Origin: Linanthus parryae
Taxonomy: Eukaryota; Streptophyta; Magnoliopsida; Ericales; Polemoniaceae
Assembly: GCA_023055425.1 (NCBI GenBank)
Contig: JALGPY010000002.1
Span: 117,502,088 to 117,566,087 of the forward strand
Length of the DNA stretch: 64,000 bases
Reading direction: 5' to 3'
Positions within the stretch are counted from its first letter, which is position 1, and each line of letters starts with the position of its first letter. Below the pieces are notes generated by a model. That model was not told the origin of the DNA, searched no databases, and saw only the letters and a list, made by a program, of their open reading frames with translations. Positions 1 through 9,870 of this stretch are shown here, piece after piece. The translations under genes and the position numbers were made by a program.

Positions 1-315
1 GATTGGATTAAATTTCTCAGATTCTGATTGCCTTGACTTTATTTAGTATTTGATTCGATCTCTGATATGATGTACCTGATCTAATTTATTCTGATGTGAT
101 ACAGCTAACATATTTTATATTCTATTTTTAGTGATCGTCTAGAATAAATAGCTGATGGCTGTATCAGTTATGTAGACCAGAATTGTAGTAGTATATTGAC
201 TATGGGAGAGACCAGGCTCTCGAAATACTGGAATATCATTTCAATTATCAATAAAATTCTCTATTTTATCTTTCTTAGGCTCCATCAATTGTTATCAGAG
301 TTTCATGATCCACAT
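1..315. other. AT-rich non-coding sequence
   Basis: No coding region or known repeat is recognised here. It directly precedes a gypsy gag remnant and may be more of the same decayed element, for example its leader, but nothing in the sequence proves this. Confidence 0.4.
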
Positions 316-714
316 ATGGCCCAGAAGAAAGTTGATGCACTGGTTGAGGCAATAGAGGAAAGGTTGGCATCAATTCAAGGAGAATGGTGAAAGGCATTTG
401 CCACTGTCAGGGAAGAGTTGAGCAGGTTACCCACATATGAGAATAATATGGAGTTTCTGACGGGGCAAATCGCTTTATTGTTTCAGCTGAGCAAAAAGGG
501 GCTGCCAAGTGAAATCAGCCAGGGAGCGGGACTGCCAACAACATGTGCAACCGCTGCAGCAACCAACCAAACAGCATGAACATATTCCCCTCCCCAAGTG
601 GTGATTCCAGAACCTGCTTGTCGTCCTGATTGCTCGCCCCGTCGTCTGGAGCTGCCAACAGCTGATGGTTGGATTTTTCGCGTTGAAAGATACTTCACTC
701 GCAAAGACCGAAGA
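316..714 (+). pseudogene. Ty3/gypsy retrotransposon gag remnant
   Basis: The reading frame opens at ATG 316 (MAQKKVDALVEAIEERL) and continues through two in-frame stops. It passes EELSRLPTYENNMEFLTGQI and ends with a segment containing DGWIFRVERYFTRKDR. This order, a coiled N-terminus starting MAQ-K-V-AL followed by a GWIFR-ERYF block, is the hallmark of plant Ty3/gypsy Gag, the nucleocapsid precursor. The usual stretch before the GWIFR block (K-L-P-F-G) is shortened to RRLELPTADG. No protease or reverse transcriptase follows, so this is an isolated 0.4-kb fragment with internal stops at TGA 388 and another near 577. Family assignment rests on motif recall. Confidence 0.65.
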
Positions 715-2043
715 TAAATGAGTTGAGAAATATTTCTGTTAACAAACTATAATTTCCGCACTGTTGCCTAGGGATGTTGGATAGTTTCTGCTAGTGACTT
801 CCGTTCCGATAAGTCTGATAAGTCAAAAACTCACCCAATCAATTAGAATTTAATCTCTGCTCCACAGGAAGAAGTGTTATAGATGCATGCATAAACGAGA
901 AGGAACTTGATGAATCCAGAAAACTCAACTTAACCCTCTTGTTCTACAGAGCTTCTTGGTTCAGGTTTGTGGACTTAATTCGAGGATGTTTTCTTTGATG
1001 TGCTAGAAAGTGGTGAAAGAGAAGAAGAAGTAATTTTGTGGACTTCTCATGGGCAATCTCCAATACATTAGAGTTGATGGAACTCCAGCCAATAGCTCGT
1101 TTTCAACCTGTTACTGCAATGTGTTTGGTAATTGGTAGGAACCTGGACAGGATCTGGTGCCGTACCAATATCGACGAGCTTGTTTATGTTTCATCATTGG
1201 TACAGCTTCATTAATTAAAATAACTCCGGAGATTTGTTCAAATTTAACCACTTTAGTGGTTGTGGTCTTTTCCGAGTGAGAACTCCCAGACTCCAAATCA
1301 CATTACTTTTAATCATTTTTAACAGTGCAATTATTCCATTACTTCGGATTAGCTAGTCTTTTCAGTCAACTCCATTAAAATCTAGTCTTTTTTAATTTGG
1401 CTGTGTTCAAATTGCATTTGTCCTGGACACTGTGTGTTAAATGGTTTCATGTACTTCTCTATTTTAACAAGGACATGTTCCAATAATTATAAAATTACCT
1501 AGATTGGTACACTATGGAAAACACTATATTAATCCAAAGGTACTTATTTCTTCGCCGAGAACAAGGTTTCACAATGAAAAAAAGAAAGTGTAGGCAAACA
1601 TATTTTGATGAAACCCAGCTATTGAATATTGATACGTTCAAATAATGCATTTACAGACAACATCCTTCACAAAACAGCCATATGCTACTTCCTCGAGTTT
1701 ACAAGCTTTTCAAGTTTTCATGTATTAAAATACAGAGTCTTGACTTCAGTTGAGAAAGGGAATCAAATATCTCAGACAGAGAGAAGAAGTTGCTTGAAAC
1801 AGGAGTATGCTAGCATGACTACAAGTAGAAGAACGAAAAAAATAACTGCGGACCACTCGGAAAATGACTACTAAATGAAGATTTGAAAGGGAAATTTTTA
1901 TTTCTTCCCTAGTTAGTATCAATTTCATACGAAGGTATCAAACCAGGGAAGGTAAATCACAATAGAACCCCCACCTAACACATCACATTCAGAGCGAAAT
2001 ACACCCAGCATCCTCTTTGTTTGAAAAATTGCAGGGATCATTA
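715..2043. other. Non-coding sequence, nothing recognised
   Basis: About 1.3 kb of AT-rich sequence. Only short ORFs occur and none resembles a known family. I looked for further exons of the cystathionine beta-lyase gene on the minus strand and did not see them. Confidence 0.5.
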
Positions 2044-2230
2044 GCAGGGGCGGAGGTATTCAATGTCCAGGGAGGCACTTGCCCCCTCCCCTGAGTTTTC
2101 AGAAACTCCACTAGAACCCCTAATTTCAAGTATTTTTTTAGTGGCACCCTTTTATTAATTATAGAAATGCCCTGGCTAATTTCAAACCCTTCCACTAGTG
2201 CCCCTGTTGAATTTTGCCCCAGCTGTTCCT
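2044..2230. repeat. Probable transposon fragment starting AGGGGCGGAG
   Basis: The block starts GCAGGGGCGGAGG, runs through C-rich CTTGCCCCCTCCCC and ends around TTGCCCCAGCTG. An AGGGGCGGAG start is common in plant non-autonomous DNA transposon fragments. I could not define terminal repeats or a target duplication, so class and borders are uncertain. Confidence 0.3.
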
Positions 2231-2739
2231 AAATCTTTGTATTATTGAGTCCTTGACTAGCGGGACATTGGTCAACGACGTCCATTGATGTTGTCCAATG
2301 ATGACATTACAGTTTTGCCATATTTCCCCTCTAGACAATATAACCCTTCTTGTTTTCAATGTTATACTTGTCTTCTTTTTCTGATAACCCCTTGCGTTTT
2401 CTCCAACTCTTTAAGTCCCAAGCACCATCACGGAGTCCCTTTCTTTATCTACCAACCACAAATCAGCATCATCCAGCACCCATCACCGCAAACCACCAGG
2501 CTCGACTCCTACCCCTGTCACCACAATCCTTGCCCATATACAAAATTATCCTGATTCGACATTAGAAGTATATTGATTTTTCCCCAATAACCGAATACTT
2601 TTGTCTGTAAATACTGCATATTTGATTCCATCCATAAATCTATTTTCTTCCCTATGAGTTATAGTCTCAATAAGAATGCTAGTTCTTACTGTTCATATGT
2701 TATGATATGAATATACCACACCAATTCGTTATGTATGGA
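2231..2739. other. Non-coding sequence, nothing recognised
   Basis: About 500 bases with no recognisable coding potential or repeat. The two overlapping plus-strand ORFs here have unstructured, biased composition and look like chance. Confidence 0.4.
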
Positions 2740-3160
2740 TGATGGGATTCAATTGATACAGAGCCAATTCCAATAGACTTATTGTATGAAAAACCCTTTT
2801 CGCTCCGCTTAGCCTTATCCCCCTCTAGGGGTATTTAGTGATAGGTTCTATAGGAACCGGACGATCCTATTTGCTCAAATACCTAGCGACAAACTCCTAA
2901 TGTTCCTTTCATTACGGTATTTCTGAACAGGTTCCTGGATAACAAGCCTAAAGGTTTTCTTATTGATGATATCGACATTGATGCTAGTGACGACATTGAT
3001 GCTAGTGACGATATCGATCGTGACCTTGATACGGAACTGGAGCTGCTAACTATGATGAATGCGCTAACTATGGATATGATATCGGAAATAGACCGACTTT
3101 ATATCACCCTTCAATTCGAATTAGCAAAAGCAATGTCTCCTTGCATAATATGGATATCCA
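2740..3160 (+). pseudogene. ycf2: Nuclear plastid DNA insertion: ycf2 fragment
   Basis: Conceptual translation reads LLYEKPFSLRLALSPSRG, then in another frame [12 protein letters not shown], then [40 protein letters not shown] and [19 protein letters not shown]. This is the nucleotide-binding region of plastid Ycf2, a component of the chloroplast import motor. The Walker A part (IGTGRS) lies between two one-base indels, a lost base near 2833 and a gained base near 2899, which cancel out. The full gene is over 6 kb in plastids; only about 420 bases are present, flanked by unrelated nuclear DNA. Homology stops abruptly just after CIIWI near 3155. The left border is approximate. It is a dead NUPT. 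Confidence 0.9.
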
Positions 3161-4341
3161 ACAATTACAATTACAGTACCATCTTCTCCAACATAGACAT
3201 AAACTCACCCCCTCTCACCCCTAAAAGGCTCATTTGAACTTATACCCTTGACATATAAGGTCCTCCTGAAACTATCACCCCGATCTTCAAATTCAGTATC
3301 ACCTCCACAGCACCACAACTGCAGTAACATAAACTCATGACAGTCACCACCTAAATAACAAAGACCAAACACTAAAATGTGAACCTAATATCGTAGTGTA
3401 GAAAATGGCATATTTACTTTAAGTCTTGAACACCTACTCATCTGACCAAGGTAGTGTTCTACACACACAAAGAATCTTTCTCCTTTTTGTCATCAGTTGG
3501 TACTTGGTACTGATAAATGAGGTGTCAGAAGGTTTCTGATCGTTGACGTGGAACAAAACGGAAATCAAGTTTCTCAAGACTTGGCATGTATAGAAAATTT
3601 AAACAAACAAGTCGAATTGTGAGCAAAAGATTCCTGGGAGAATAGACAGCTCATGAGCTCGATAGTGTATATCGTCTCAGTTTCGTTATTCATCTAGACT
3701 TCTCGATTTATCCAAAAAAACAATTTTCAGCCCCAAATTTATAAAACACTTGGCAGGAAGGAAACGCAAATATAGATCAAACAATAAGAGAAGTCAAACC
3801 CGCAATTGAGCCAATTTAGAACAATCAATCTTCTTTATCATCTGTCTTTCCAATTGAACTTTCCATTTTTCATTCTTTTCCATTTGTTTAAAATCTAGAG
3901 ACAGAAGAGAATACAGCATTTCTTTGTCATACAATGACAAATTAGCTGAAGGAAAAGTTTTTGTAGTTTCCTAAACAGGAGTTCCCTAGTTTGCGCAAAC
4001 GTAGCGACTACAGTTACATACCCAATTCACACTATCTTTTGTAAGGGCAAGCTTAGCATTGTTTAGACTGGAATGGTATAGCTGACATATTGAAACCTGA
4101 CTCGCACTAAGTAAAAGTGAAATTTGTCCAAAATAAATACAGCTACATAAATATGTATATATATTCAAACTTAAATAGCATATTATACACATGGAATCCT
4201 ACCTAAAGGCCTTCTAATAGGGAGTCTTGGTATACTTGATGGATCACCTTGTGTATGTCTTAATTTTATTTAATGATTAAAACTATTGTCAAATTCACAG
4301 TTGAAGAAGCACAAAGAATATGAAATTAATTACAAGTTTAC
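3161..4341. other. Non-coding stretch after CBL coding exon 3
   Basis: This lies downstream of the last visible cystathionine beta-lyase exon, starting with its splice donor GTAAAC. It should be the next intron, but no following exon was found in it or anywhere down to position 1. No other gene is visible. Confidence 0.5.
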
Positions 4342-5049
4342 CTGCTTGAATGTAGCTGTTTGATATAAGGGCGTACTTAAAGCTCCATAAGGATCAAACT
4401 TGTTCTCAAAATTCAACAGCATAGTTGAAACACTTGGCTCTTTGTGATTGATCTCAGTGTCTGCAACAACTATACCATATTACAAAGAGAGGTTACAAGT
4501 TTCGGCTCATTCACCATTTGTGTAAGAGCTGACAGGCAGGTGCCACAAAGTAATAAACTAACAATACTTACCATCAATACCCTCAGTAACGAGATCCGCT
4601 GAATCTAATGCAATTATGTCCATCTCTTTCTTTCGCAGGCAGTTCAACTCAAATCCACGCCTCCTTGACTCCAAGAAATTACTTCCCCGAACAACAACCA
4701 CTTTGTGCCGCACCAAAATTGCTACAGATTTTCCACTTGCAAATCCCTAAAAACCTCAATCAGATACTAACAACTAAAAATAAATCTCTAAAGTACAAAT
4801 TTCACACATGGTTGAAACATCCAACTCCAGAAATTGAAATTGCAGTTAATTCTCTGTTGCCAACACATGGTTGAAACCGATATATGATTGTATAGAATAA
4901 TTGAATAACCTTAAACAGATTTATGTAGTCTGTATAAATATCCTTGAGGTATATGAAAACAATAACTGCCAAGAGAGGAGGCATACATGATATTTTGGAT
5001 CAGCCGAGAGCGAATAAGATGTAGGTTTGAGAGTTGCAGGATACGCCAT
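4342..5049 (-). CDS. CBL: Cystathionine beta-lyase, first three coding exons only
   Basis: Cystathionine beta-lyase is a chloroplast PLP enzyme that splits cystathionine into homocysteine, pyruvate and ammonia in methionine synthesis. Three exons read in phase on the minus strand. Exon A, 5049-4987, starts at ATG (MAYPATLKPTSYSLSADP) and ends at donor GTATGC. Exon B, 4746-4572, follows acceptor TTTTTAG and ends at donor GTAAGT; it includes RRRGFELNC. Exon C, 4460-4342, follows acceptor TTGCAG and ends at donor GTAAAC; it includes VSTMLLNFENKFDPYGALST then PLYQTATFKQ. Exon C matches the conserved start of the mature plant enzyme; A and B fit a basic, serine-rich transit peptide followed by a linker. 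The rest, including the PLP lysine region, is absent from positions 1-4341. Either intron 3 exceeds 4.3 kb or the copy is truncated. Family identity is confident; function is open. Confidence 0.85.
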
Positions 5050-5070
5050 TCTATGTGCTTAGTAATTATC
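5050..5070 (-). other. CBL: CBL 5' untranslated part of the start-codon exon
   Basis: A minus-strand acceptor (TTATTTTTCAG, ending at 5071) lies 21 bases before the ATG at 5049. This suggests the start codon sits in the second exon and the leader is spliced. Confidence 0.5.
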
Positions 5071-6146
5071 CTGAAAAATAAGACAACTCTCAATCATCAC
5101 TTTTCCGAAAACGAACATTCATTGGTTAACAGCGAAAACACACAAAGGACACAAGAAGTGTAGAAGAGACCAAAGAGAAGAAGGATAGGTATAAAAGACT
5201 ATGAGGAACAAGAAAGATATCTGACTTCAAATAAACCACAGCAGTGGCAGGAATTATATAGGGAGAGGGCAACAACTTTATCCAACCAAAGTCAATTATG
5301 AAAAAAGTAGATTGCATACAGATCATCTATACATGCTGATCAATTAGATTGATATAGAAAGCAAGCTCGGATGGAAATAATGTTTTCGATTCCACTTTGG
5401 AATATTTATCCATAGCTTTTAGGCAGCTATAAAACAAACACTACTACACGCCAATCCTTCAAAAACATCAATGTAATTATGCATAAAAGAACAAAAAAGA
5501 ATATTAAACATTTAAGAAGCTCTGATTTTCACTTCAATATTCTCCATTTGGAACCCCTGTTAACATCCGTTCATCCCGATTAACAAAAAAAATATTTACC
5601 GTCTAAAAAGTCCTGATTTTCGCTCCATTTGGAACCCCCATTAACATCCGTTCATCCTTCCTGGTGAGACATATAATCCCTACCCAGAAATAACAGATTC
5701 GATGACAATTGTTTCCAATAATCCAAATTTTGCTTCATTAGAAGTATGGCGTCATTTCTTCTTAACAGGGAAATAGAATCACAGATAAACTTGGAAGGTA
5801 ACAAGTCTTACCAGCAGACTCGTCGTCCCCGTGCAGTCAGTCTTATCTTATCCTCGTCTGTAGAGTCTCACTAGGCTCTTAATGACTGATGTAACTCAAA
5901 TTAAATGACGAGAGGCTCTTGAAAGGTTAAGACACTGTGGGATATGGGTTGGAAGAGAGTGCTCATCTCAAATTAAAAACAGATTGTCCTCCAAATCCGT
6001 GAAGTTTATTAGAAATAGGCAAGCAGCGGCGGCGGCGGCGATGGGGGGGGGGGGGGGGGGTGTGGGGCGGAATTAAGATCGCCGCACAGGCTAGCCCAGA
6101 AGTACTCCGGCTGAGAATTGAAAAAGATCGACTGTAGCACACTCAC
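5071..6146 (-). other. CBL: Probable CBL leader intron
   Basis: The interval is bounded on the minus strand by a strong donor GAAG/GTGAGT (GT at 6146-6145) and the acceptor TTTTTCAG at 5071. It carries no coding signal. Near its 5' end is a run of 18 G next to (CGG)n. Leader introns are common in plant housekeeping genes; this one is inferred from splice sites only. Confidence 0.45.
6027..6060 (+). repeat. (CGG)n tract followed by 18-G run
   Basis: CGGCGGCGGCGGCG is followed two bases later by eighteen consecutive G (6043-6060), then TGTGGGGCGG. It sits inside the probable CBL leader intron, close to the inferred first exon. Such a run can form G-quadruplexes on this strand and is error-prone for sequencing. 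Confidence 0.9.
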
Positions 6147-6382
6147 CTTCGACTTCCACCGCCAAAACCCCCCAAACTCAGATATTCAATCCCTATTTCC
6201 AACTCCGTTCTGACTCCGACCTCCTGACAGTCCACAGTCGCTGGCGTCAGGAAGGTCGCCCGGCAGATTAAGCTGCAACAGAGGGAGGTATGGAGGTCGG
6301 GACTAATCCGGAGGTCGCGAGCTTGGTGGGCTTGGAGGAGGGCGTGGGCGAGGCAAAAGAATTGGCTGAAAGGCACTGCCAA
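6147..6382 (-). other. CBL: Probable untranslated first exon and core promoter zone of CBL
   Basis: This is a GC-rich island in AT-rich surroundings, ending at a consensus splice donor at 6147/6146. An ORF of 79 codons fills it, but its composition (FLAHALLQAHQARDL) is not recognised. It is not needed for the CBL frame, so I read the segment as leader and promoter. The transcription start is unknown. Confidence 0.4.
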
Positions 6383-6483
6383 TGTTTTCCGCTAGCCAGT
6401 ATCAATTAAACAAATTAATTCGATCCTAACTTTCTTTTCTAACCAAAAAAAAATAGTTACATCTTTTTTTCTCAAACACCCAA

Positions 6484-6600
6484 ACGTGGCCCTCAAGTGG
6501 TAAAGCGTTGGAAGCCCAACCATGAAGTCTCGAGTTCAAACCCGATTAATGACAAAAACAATTTCTCAAAAAAAAACACAAAAACATTGGGTCTCTATTT
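6484..6600 (+). mobile_element. tRNA-related SINE-like sequence
   Basis: TGGCCCTCAAGTGGTAAAGC resembles a pol III A box. GAGTTCAAACCC, about 35 bases further, fits the B box GTTCRANNC. An A-rich tract with runs of A follows (6560-6590). The head-to-tail order matches tRNA-derived plant SINEs. The cloverleaf does not close well, so it is not a working tRNA gene. Right border and target duplication are not defined. Confidence 0.4.
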
Positions 6601-6738
6601 TTCTCTCCTCTCTGCGAGGACGATCCCAGACCTCCGCCTCCATCTACTTCGTCGCCCAGAACTCCCCCAACCCGCCTCCATCTTCTTCGTCTGGTTATCT
6701 CTTTCCGGTCATCTTCTTCGTCTGGTTATCATCTCACT

Positions 6739-6957
6739 GACACTTAGCTACCAGTAGTATCGATTTTTTCTGAAAACCCCCTACAATTTCACTTTTACCG
6801 ACATCGCACACCAATTTTCAAGCAGAAACCCCCATGCAGTTTCACTTTTACCGACACTTAGTTACAATCAGTTTTAGTAATATGGCGTGCGATGTCTGTA
6901 AAAGTGAAACTGCAGGGGAGTTTTCTGAAAAAATCAATACTACTGTATCTAAGTGTC
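6739..6957. mobile_element. Foldback (MITE-like) element with long terminal inverted repeats
   Basis: The left arm begins GACACTTAGCTACCAGTAGT and continues through CGATTTTTTCTGAAAACCCC and TTTCACTTTTACCGACATCG. The right arm is its inverted copy, ending ATACTACTGTATCTAAGTGTC. Arms of about 70 bases flank a short centre of roughly 75 bases, which holds a second degenerate copy of the TTTCACTTTTACCGACA segment. It is non-coding and 219 bp long. No clear target duplication was seen, so superfamily is unassigned. Confidence 0.75.
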
Positions 6958-7000
6958 TGCTAGACGATACTGTATCAGTTGTTACCCTTTAATGCACTTC

Positions 7001-7003
<3 letters not shown>

Positions 7004-7061
<58 letters not shown>
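7004..7061 (+). repeat. (CT)n microsatellite
   Basis: About 29 uninterrupted CT dinucleotides. The minus-strand ORF spanning it encodes poly(Arg-Glu) and is an artefact. Confidence 0.97.
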
Positions 7062-7065
<4 letters not shown>

Positions 7066-7254
7066 GAACTCTTGCAACTGCTTCCTCTCTTCCATGGCTT
7101 CCATCTCCGCTCCGGCAACCAATTCAAATCTCCATTTCTTCGCTTTGATTGACTCAATATGTATAGAAATTGTAAGGGCCATCAATTTATAGAGTATAAA
7201 TTGTAAATAATAACTATTGGGGATTTTGGATCTTGGTCTACTGAGATTGGGTCT

Positions 7255-7482
7255 CAATCTTTGGAGGAGGAAGACCGAGACGAGCAAATTCTCGTCCCAG
7301 TCTCACCAGATTGAAAACTAGATGCTAAGACTGGGACCAGCAACTTCTCATCTTTCGGCATATTATGAGACGAGCAACTGCTCTTCTGACAATATACAAA
7401 GACAAGCAAATGCTCGTCCCAGTATATTGCAAGACGAGCCACTACCCGTCGGGCAATATACTGGGACGAGCATTTGCTCGTC
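7255..7482. repeat. Inverted-repeat cluster with 30-bp perfect-class hairpin
   Basis: Arms 7401-7430 (GACAAGCAAATGCTCGTCCC then AGTATATTGC) and 7453-7482 are reverse complements over 30 bases with a single mismatch, separated by 22 bases. Related GACGAGCAA/CTCGTCCCAG pieces occur upstream at 7275-7300 and around 7369-7385. The whole resembles a decayed inverted-repeat element or small-RNA hairpin. No coding role is seen. Confidence 0.75.
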
Positions 7483-7503
7483 TAATACATAAAGTGTTAG
7501 AAT

Positions 7504-7899
7504 TCAAGAAAAAAATATATTACATTTCATGTTAAAACATAAATTGTTAAAACTACTATAGTACCACCCTAAACCCGAAATCCTAACACTTTTTGTTTTT
7601 TCTTCGGGAATCCATGACACAAAAGTGCTGATATCATGTTCCCAGTCATCTCTTGTGCGTTTTATGGGCTGAGCTGGTGGCTTTTCTGGAGGAGGCATCT
7701 TTTTTAATGGCAGTTCTTCTTCGGGTTCTTCGTCACCCTATCTTCTACTTCTGAGCCCCCGTCTTCTCTACAATTTGTTCTTCAGCTTCTTCTTCAGTTT
7801 CTTCATCGGTTTTATCTTTTTCATCCGAAATTTCTTCCTTTTCTTTTTTCTACGGCTTTGTTTCTTCTGGTTCTTGTTTGGATGGGATCCTTTTGCCAT
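7504..7899 (-). pseudogene. Unrecognised lysine/glutamate-rich protein fragment
   Basis: A minus-strand frame starts at ATG 7899 (MAKGSHPNKNQKKQSRRKKK). It reads a very basic stretch, meets two stops, and continues as MPPPEKPPAQPIKRTRDDWE, DISTFVSWIPEEKTK to the stop near 7504. In a neighbouring frame the first part is acidic (EEETEEEAEEQ-like), suggesting a one-base shift in a charged, unstructured gene start. I do not recognise the family. It may be the 5' exon of a broken gene; the copia element at 8433 lies just upstream. Confidence 0.3.
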
Positions 7900-8427
7900 T
7901 GTTGATTGTGATTTTTGGCGGGGAGGTTTTGTGCTTTTATAGAGTGTATAAAGTGTGGGGTATCTGAAGAGGGGGAGGCAAAATTGCGGGTTCTTATGTC
8001 GGTAGTTAATTTTACATGTTTTCCAATGTTGTGAGAAGGTGAAGGGGTGACTCTTTTAATTTTTTATTCATGAAGATTAATAATTTGGATACATTTTCTA
8101 TGCGTTGATGACAGAGAAAATGTATCAAAATTTAGAACGTTGGCTTATCAACTGTAATTGGTTAAATTTACATTTATTTTAATACATATTTTTTATCTAA
8201 CATTTGCTTAGTAAAATAAATAATAACAACACATTTTTGAATAGTAAAATTAGAAACAAAAGACATCTTGATTGCATTCTTTGGAAGAAGTTGAAAAGTT
8301 GAGATAACAAACACACGAACCATGAATTTTATAACAACACAATGTGGTAAGTTATGGTTACTTTGGTAAGTTATGGTTACTTTTTCGGGTATGCCCTTTT
8401 ACACCGCATATGCCATATATGTACGTT
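7900..8427. other. Non-coding flank of Element 1
   Basis: No gene recognised. It includes a direct duplication of GGTAAGTTATGGTTACTT (about 8344-8380) and ends in the 5-bp sequence CCTGT that is duplicated on the far side of Element 1. Confidence 0.5.
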
Positions 8428-8432
8428 CCTGT

Positions 8433-9855
8433 TGTTGGAATTGTGCCCTAGAAGCAATTAATTTATTTTGACAAATATATATGGACTTACTATTCATTAT
8501 GTTATCGATATGGAGATATGTTAACATGAATGAAGTTCTTAGAATATAAATGTTATATTCTTAAAATATCCCTAGTCGATTATATTAACAGGACAATCGA
8601 TATAGACTAGTAATGGGTTGGATTGATATGGAGATATCACGATCCAACACATGGGTATGCATTAAGAGTAATGGCATAATGGGTTGAACCACGACGAGAA
8701 GGCTACATTAGATTATGTTAAACTCACAAGCGCTTCTTGTAGTGATAATGGTATTGTAATCCTTAGACTTGAAGTCACTAGATACTCTAGTTGTGAAATA
8801 TCATTCTTTGATATTATCAAACGTTGCGCCTTAACCGAGTAACTATAAAGATAGTTATCGGGCATGATAGGAAGCCAGCTTAGAGATCGTAGTGATGTAG
8901 AGATGATTTGTCCCTCTCACATAATGGGAGTAAATATCCATGGGCCACTCGAGGGATGGTGCATATAGAATGTCAGGCTAGACTCAGATAAATCAGTATG
9001 GATATATTGATGTTATCTGCACGGATATGCATATTCCCAGGATCGAGGAACTATGGATTGGATATACGAGTGTGAATAATATGTCTCGCGTCCAATCCAG
9101 ATATGGAGACAAAGGGATAACACAATACATGAACATTGGGCACAAGGTTTATCGGATGACTATTTCTATTAGTTGGGTAGCGTTGATGTCTTGGTAGAGG
9201 CCGCTCCATGTTAGTATGTATTACTGCCAACTAAGTAGAAACCTATGGGGTCACACTCCCTATGGATTAGACCGGATGTGGGAAATAATTAATATGACTT
9301 ACTAAATAGAAGAATCAATACGTAACTACTTGCAAACTTAGTAGGACTAATTTGTAAGTTGGACTAATCTGTGTATTGACAGGATTAGGATAGGGGCTTT
9401 TATGCAGTCAACAAGGAGTTGTTGGACAATATAAAGGACACTCCTAGCTTCCTTCCCAGCCTAATGCTCATAACACAATGATTGGGAGAGAAAAGAAAGG
9501 AGAGAGAGAGAGAGCAAGACCAAGAAGGGCCGAACCCCCACTGGTCCGCCCCTAACCCGTCGGCACAAAAGAGGGTCGAGCCCCTCCTCTTAGTGTTCGT
9601 TGTATGATCTTTTTCTTCTTTCCTTCAATCCTAGCTAGCACAAAGTCTAGAAGGATTCGGTTTCAATCCTAGGAGTGGACTAGCCATAGATACGTAAACA
9701 CTATTTCACGTGTGAAGTCATCACAGGAGAACCCAAAGGTATGTAGATACTGAAATCCTTTACTATCGTTATGTAGTCTCTTCCTGTGATCCTTGGTGGG
9801 ATTTAAGCTGGATTAATTTGTTATTCCGCTGCGTAACCTGCATCAAAACCCAACA
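8433..9855 (+). repeat. Element 1 5' LTR
   Basis: A 1423-bp repeat from TGTTGGAATTGTGCCCTAGA to AAAACCCAACA. A TATA box (ATATAAAGG, 9429-9437) marks the probable transcription start, followed by a GA-rich leader. Its inverted-end dinucleotides TG/CA are intact. Confidence 0.93.
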
Positions 9856-9856
9856 G

Positions 9857-9870
9857 TGGTATCAGAGCCA
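9857..9870 (+). other. Element 1 primer-binding site (initiator tRNA-Met)
   Basis: TGGTATCAGAGCCA sits two bases after the 5' LTR and is complementary to the 3' end of plant initiator tRNA-Met, the primer for minus-strand DNA synthesis in copia elements. Confidence 0.93.

Noticed and set aside
2285..2565. Two overlapping plus-strand ORFs as small peptides
   Set aside because: No start context, biased composition and no homology that I recognise.
6143..6382. Minus-strand ORF of 79 codons as a separate gene
   Set aside because: GC-rich leader region ending at a splice donor; no recognisable protein, better explained as CBL first exon.
6484..6560. Functional tRNA gene
   Set aside because: Box-like words are present but acceptor and anticodon stems do not pair well.
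6982..7287. ORFs over the CT repeat encoding Leu-Ser or Arg-Glu repeats
   Set aside because: Dinucleotide repeat translation, no conserved flanks.
7255..7482. CRISPR-like array from the repeated GACGAGCAA words
   Set aside because: Repeats are inverted and irregularly spaced, and this is plant nuclear DNA.
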